DNA of 64,000 nucleotides from Bacteroidota bacterium (GTDB lineage Bacteria; Bacteroidota; Bacteroidia; Bacteroidales; UBA10428). A program made the position numbers and the translations under genes. Below, one piece after another: positions 61,543-64,000 of the stretch. A model generated the notes under the pieces. The model did not search any database. It had not been told where the DNA came from and saw only the letters and a list, made by a program, of their open reading frames with translations. Location: contig CP065006.1 of assembly GCA_016699695.1 (NCBI GenBank), forward strand, positions 744,001-808,000, read 5' to 3'. Numbering within the stretch: position 1 is the stretch's first letter; each line of letters opens with the position of its first letter.

Positions 61543-62595
61543 ATGAAAGCGATTACTGTAGAACCAAAAAAAACCGGATCAGCAAGATATATGGATTTTC
61601 CTGAACCGGATCTTAACGAAGGTTCAATTCTGGTGGAAGCTATTGCCGTAGGTGTATGCGGAACTGATGTAGAGATAGTGGAAGGAAAATATGGATGGGC
61701 GCCCACAGGAAATAATCAGTTGATATTAGGTCACGAATCACTAGGACGTGTAATTGATCCGGGCACTGCCGCCGGCTTTAAAAAGGGTGATTTAGTAGTA
61801 GGTATAGTCCGGCGTCCTGATCCGATTCCGTGTCCGAACTGCGCGGTGGGCGAATGGGATATGTGCCGGAATGGCCTTTACACAGAACGAGGAATAAAAG
61901 AAATACATGGCTTTATGTCCGAACGGTGGAGGATAGAACCAGAATATGCAATAAAAGTCGATCCTTCTTTAGGTATTCTCGGTGTTTTGCTTGAACCAAC
62001 AACAGTTGTAACCAAAGCATTGGAACAAATCGGAATGATTAGCCGTCGTTCATTTTGGGAGCCCACTAAGGTGCTTGTTACCGGAGCAGGTCCAATAGGA
62101 CTTCTCGCAGCACTTAGCCTAAAAATATGGGGCGTGGAAGAAATACATGTGCTTGACCAATACAAGTCCGGTTTGAAACCAGACCTGGTAAGAGAACTTG
62201 GGGCCATTTATCATTCAGGTAACGTTTCTGATATAGGTTTTGAACCAGATGCCATTGTGGAATGTACCGGCGTTGGTCAGGTAATTGAAGGTTGTATTCA
62301 GCAACTTGGTGCAAATGGTATCTTATGTCTTACAGGAGTAGGTCATGGTGGACATATGACCAAAGCAGGAACTGCGGATATGGCGGCAAGTGCTGTACTA
62401 AGAAACACCGTAATAGTGGGCAGTGTCAATGCCAACAAACGACAATGGTACAGAGCAGGCCAAACACTTGCAAAAGCCGACAAACAATGGCTGGCAAAAC
62501 TTATTACCCGCAGAGAAAAACCTGAAAATTTTATGCTTGCCCTTAACCGGAAGCCAGATGATATAAAAGTTGTTATTCAGTTTTCAGAAGTTTAA
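61543..62595 (+). CDS. Glucose 1-dehydrogenase-like zinc alcohol dehydrogenase
   Basis: 350 residues, medium-chain dehydrogenase. Catalytic zinc ligands lie in GVCGTDVEIVEG and LGHESLGRV, and a structural-zinc-like loop has CPNCAVGEWDMC. The NAD(P) motif is VLVTGAGPIGLLAAL. The closest group I recognise is archaeal/bacterial glucose 1-dehydrogenase; C-terminal residues (VNANKRQWYRAGQTL) are typical of it. The physiological substrate may be another polyol or sugar. The aquaporin gene starts 28 bp downstream. Confidence 0.87.
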   Translation: MKAITVEPKKTGSARYMDFPEPDLNEGSILVEAIAVGVCGTDVEIVEGKYGWAPTGNNQLILGHESLGRVIDPGTAAGFKKGDLVVGIVRRPDPIPCPNCAVGEWDMCRNGLYTERGIKEIHGFMSERWRIEPEYAIKVDPSLGILGVLLEPTTVVTKALEQIGMISRRSFWEPTKVLVTGAGPIGLLAALSLKIWGVEEIHVLDQYKSGLKPDLVRELGAIYHSGNVSDIGFEPDAIVECTGVGQVIEGCIQQLGANGILCLTGVGHGGHMTKAGTADMAASAVLRNTVIVGSVNANKRQWYRAGQTLAKADKQWLAKLITRREKPENFMLALNRKPDDIKVVIQFSEV

Positions 62596-62623
62596 TTTTA
62601 TATTCGATAAAAACTGCAAGATC

Positions 62624-63421
62624 ATGGAAGATCGTAACAATGCAAGATATCTTAAATACCGGTCGAAATTTTTTATATCTGAGTTTTTTGGCACTGCTTT
62701 GCTACTGCTGGGTGGGTTGTCAATTGTAATATTTATGTTTGGAACCGGCAGCCCAATGGCTCAGCTGATTCCGGATATTAAGATACGCCAGATGATGACG
62801 GGCTTTCTCTTTGGATCGATAGGTGCATCCATTGCCCTTTCACCCATCGGTAAATTAAGCGGAGCACACATCAATCCTGCTGTAACTATGGTGTTTTGGT
62901 TGTTTCGGAAAATTGAAGGACGCCTAACAATTACCTACATTTTCGCACAGCTAACCGGTGCGATAGTGGGTTGCTTGCCCTTATTAATCTGGGGACAAAT
63001 GGGCAAGAGTATCGAATTTGGAGTTACAGTGCCAGGCACAGGTTATTCGGATCAATCGGCTTTATTGGGAGAAATTATTACTACTTTTACAATGGTCACT
63101 CTTCTTGTTGTTTTCATTGGCTTCAGGCAAATACGACGGTTTACTCCTTATATGTTCCCAGTACTTTATGGTATCATGGTTCCGCTCGAGGCTGATATTT
63201 CCGGCATTAGCACCAATCCTGCGCGCAGTCTTGGCCCCGCTGTTGTTTCCGGCCAGTGGGATGGATTCTGGATTTATATAATTGGTCCGATTGCTGGTGC
63301 ATTCCTGGCAAGTCTTGCCTGCAGTTTGCTTGCCAAACGTATTACCATTGCCAAACTGTACCATTTCGATAGCGAAAGCGAGGGAGATGCTTTATTGCGA
63401 AGCGCAAAGCCCAAATCTTAG
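62624..63421 (+). CDS. Aquaporin / glycerol facilitator family channel (MIP)
   Basis: 265 residues from ATG 62624; a longer frame overlaps the dehydrogenase and is unlikely. Six helices and the two half-helix motifs GAHINPAVT and STNPARS are intact. The family passes water, glycerol or small neutral solutes. Which group this belongs to cannot be decided by eye. Its pairing with a dehydrogenase hints at entry of a small neutral compound. Confidence 0.88.
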   Translation: MEDRNNARYLKYRSKFFISEFFGTALLLLGGLSIVIFMFGTGSPMAQLIPDIKIRQMMTGFLFGSIGASIALSPIGKLSGAHINPAVTMVFWLFRKIEGRLTITYIFAQLTGAIVGCLPLLIWGQMGKSIEFGVTVPGTGYSDQSALLGEIITTFTMVTLLVVFIGFRQIRRFTPYMFPVLYGIMVPLEADISGISTNPARSLGPAVVSGQWDGFWIYIIGPIAGAFLASLACSLLAKRITIAKLYHFDSESEGDALLRSAKPKS

Positions 63422-63465
63422 AAATCATCCTAAACAGAATCTTACTAAACAATAAAAAAATCGAT

Positions 63466-64000
63466 ATGAAAACTATCTCAAAAATCGGACTCTCTGTATT
63501 TTTAATTGTTTCATTGTCGCTGAATGCACAGGTTTACACCAACAAAGAAGTTGGAAAAAAGAACCAAGAGCTTATCGATAGCCTTGAAAAAGCAAATTAC
63601 CCCTATACATTGCCAATCTGGGGAGCAAAAGCTACAGCAAAAGGTTATAGCCTGCCATATTCAGCAGGTATTAGTGTAAACTATCTTCAGCAGGAATCTG
63701 CCCTCATAATCGACAACCTTTTTGTGGGCTTCAATAATGGCCCGCAATATGACCTGAATGAGGTTATCCGTTTCGAGGATGCCACAGCAAGAGCCGGAGC
63801 TCTCACAGTCAGACCCGATATATGGGTGCTGCCATTTTTAAACGTGTATGGCCTTTTTGGCAAAGCAAAAACTTCGACGGAAATAAGCGCCGGGCTGTAC
63901 ATCCCCGACACAAATAATGTTTGGAACGAAATTACCTCTTTCTCTACAACTGCTAACTTCGATGCTACAGTTGCTGGTTTTGGCTTTACTCCTACATTAG
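63466..64000 (+). CDS. Exported outer-membrane-like protein (3' truncated)
   Basis: ATG at 63466 opens a frame that runs off the window after 178 codons. It has a signal peptide (KIGLSVFLIVSLSLNAQ) and then beta-rich sequence with YSLPYSAGISVNYLQQ and LPFLNVYGLFGKAKTSTEIS. It looks like an outer-membrane beta-barrel protein of a Bacteroidota family. Function unknown. Confidence 0.7.
   Translation, partial: MKTISKIGLSVFLIVSLSLNAQVYTNKEVGKKNQELIDSLEKANYPYTLPIWGAKATAKGYSLPYSAGISVNYLQQESALIIDNLFVGFNNGPQYDLNEVIRFEDATARAGALTVRPDIWVLPFLNVYGLFGKAKTSTEISAGLYIPDTNNVWNEITSFSTTANFDATVAGFGFTPTL

Overview
The window comes from a Bacteroidota chromosome, probably a free-living anaerobe of the Bacteroidales/Marinilabiliales type. 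The signs are a SusC-like TonB-dependent porin, a GH97 glucosidase, RicT and SUI1-type housekeeping genes, Bacteroidota-style palindromic REP elements, and a Ser-type sulfatase with an anaerobic sulfatase-maturating enzyme (anSME). A glycyl radical enzyme and ferredoxins also point to anaerobic life. No phage, insertion sequence, integrase or CRISPR array was recognised.

Region 1 (1-4.2 kb) is core: ricT (cut by the window start), an exported Pcm methyltransferase, and a GH97 lipoprotein with its own terminator. Region 2 (4.5-19.6 kb) is an accessory array with every gene on the minus strand: DsrE-like protein, methyltransferase, NmrA-like reductase, an XRE-ImmA/IrrE plus PIN pair, a type I restriction system (fused HsdM-HsdS, GIY-YIG protein, HsdR), DUF2284, cupin, a HepT/MntA pair, a DUF433 antitoxin whose toxin is decayed, a CDF metal transporter, an ICMT-like methyltransferase and a cytochrome b561-like protein. 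Modules are separated by 100-150 bp imperfect palindromes that resemble each other, so it looks like a gene-cassette array. A second palindromic repeat has entered the hsdMS frame twice.

Region 3 (19.6-34.6 kb) is mixed core: REPs and a 42-bp tandem repeat, a carboxypeptidase-regulatory-domain protein, a Band 7 protein, MogA, a STAS/receiver/CheA signalling trio, SUI1, an S37-type peptidase, tRNA-Pro followed by an altered tRNA-Pro-like copy, a DUF4239-like membrane protein and an orphan SusC-like porin.

Region 4 (35-64 kb) is the most interesting. A Ser-type sulfatase lipoprotein and its anSME flank a repeat nest around a DUF559 gene. Next is a locus bracketed by two paralogous PAS-LuxR regulators: an unknown protein, a cytoplasmic DszB-like protein that keeps the sulfinate desulfinase Cys/His/Arg triad, a ferredoxin-nitroreductase, a glycyl radical enzyme (GRE) with an atypical active site (C-V-G where dehydratase/lyase GREs have C-V-E), a phosphofructokinase-like protein lacking the kinase acidic residues, the GRE activase, a ferredoxin, three BASS-family transporters, outer-membrane proteins, a nucleoside phosphorylase, a CoA-disulfide/persulfide reductase with a rhodanese domain, a SulP permease, a medium-chain dehydrogenase and an aquaporin. 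The recurring theme is organosulfur chemistry. I infer an undescribed anaerobic pathway that takes up an organic anion, remodels it by radical chemistry and may release sulfite or sulfide. The substrate cannot be read from the sequence.
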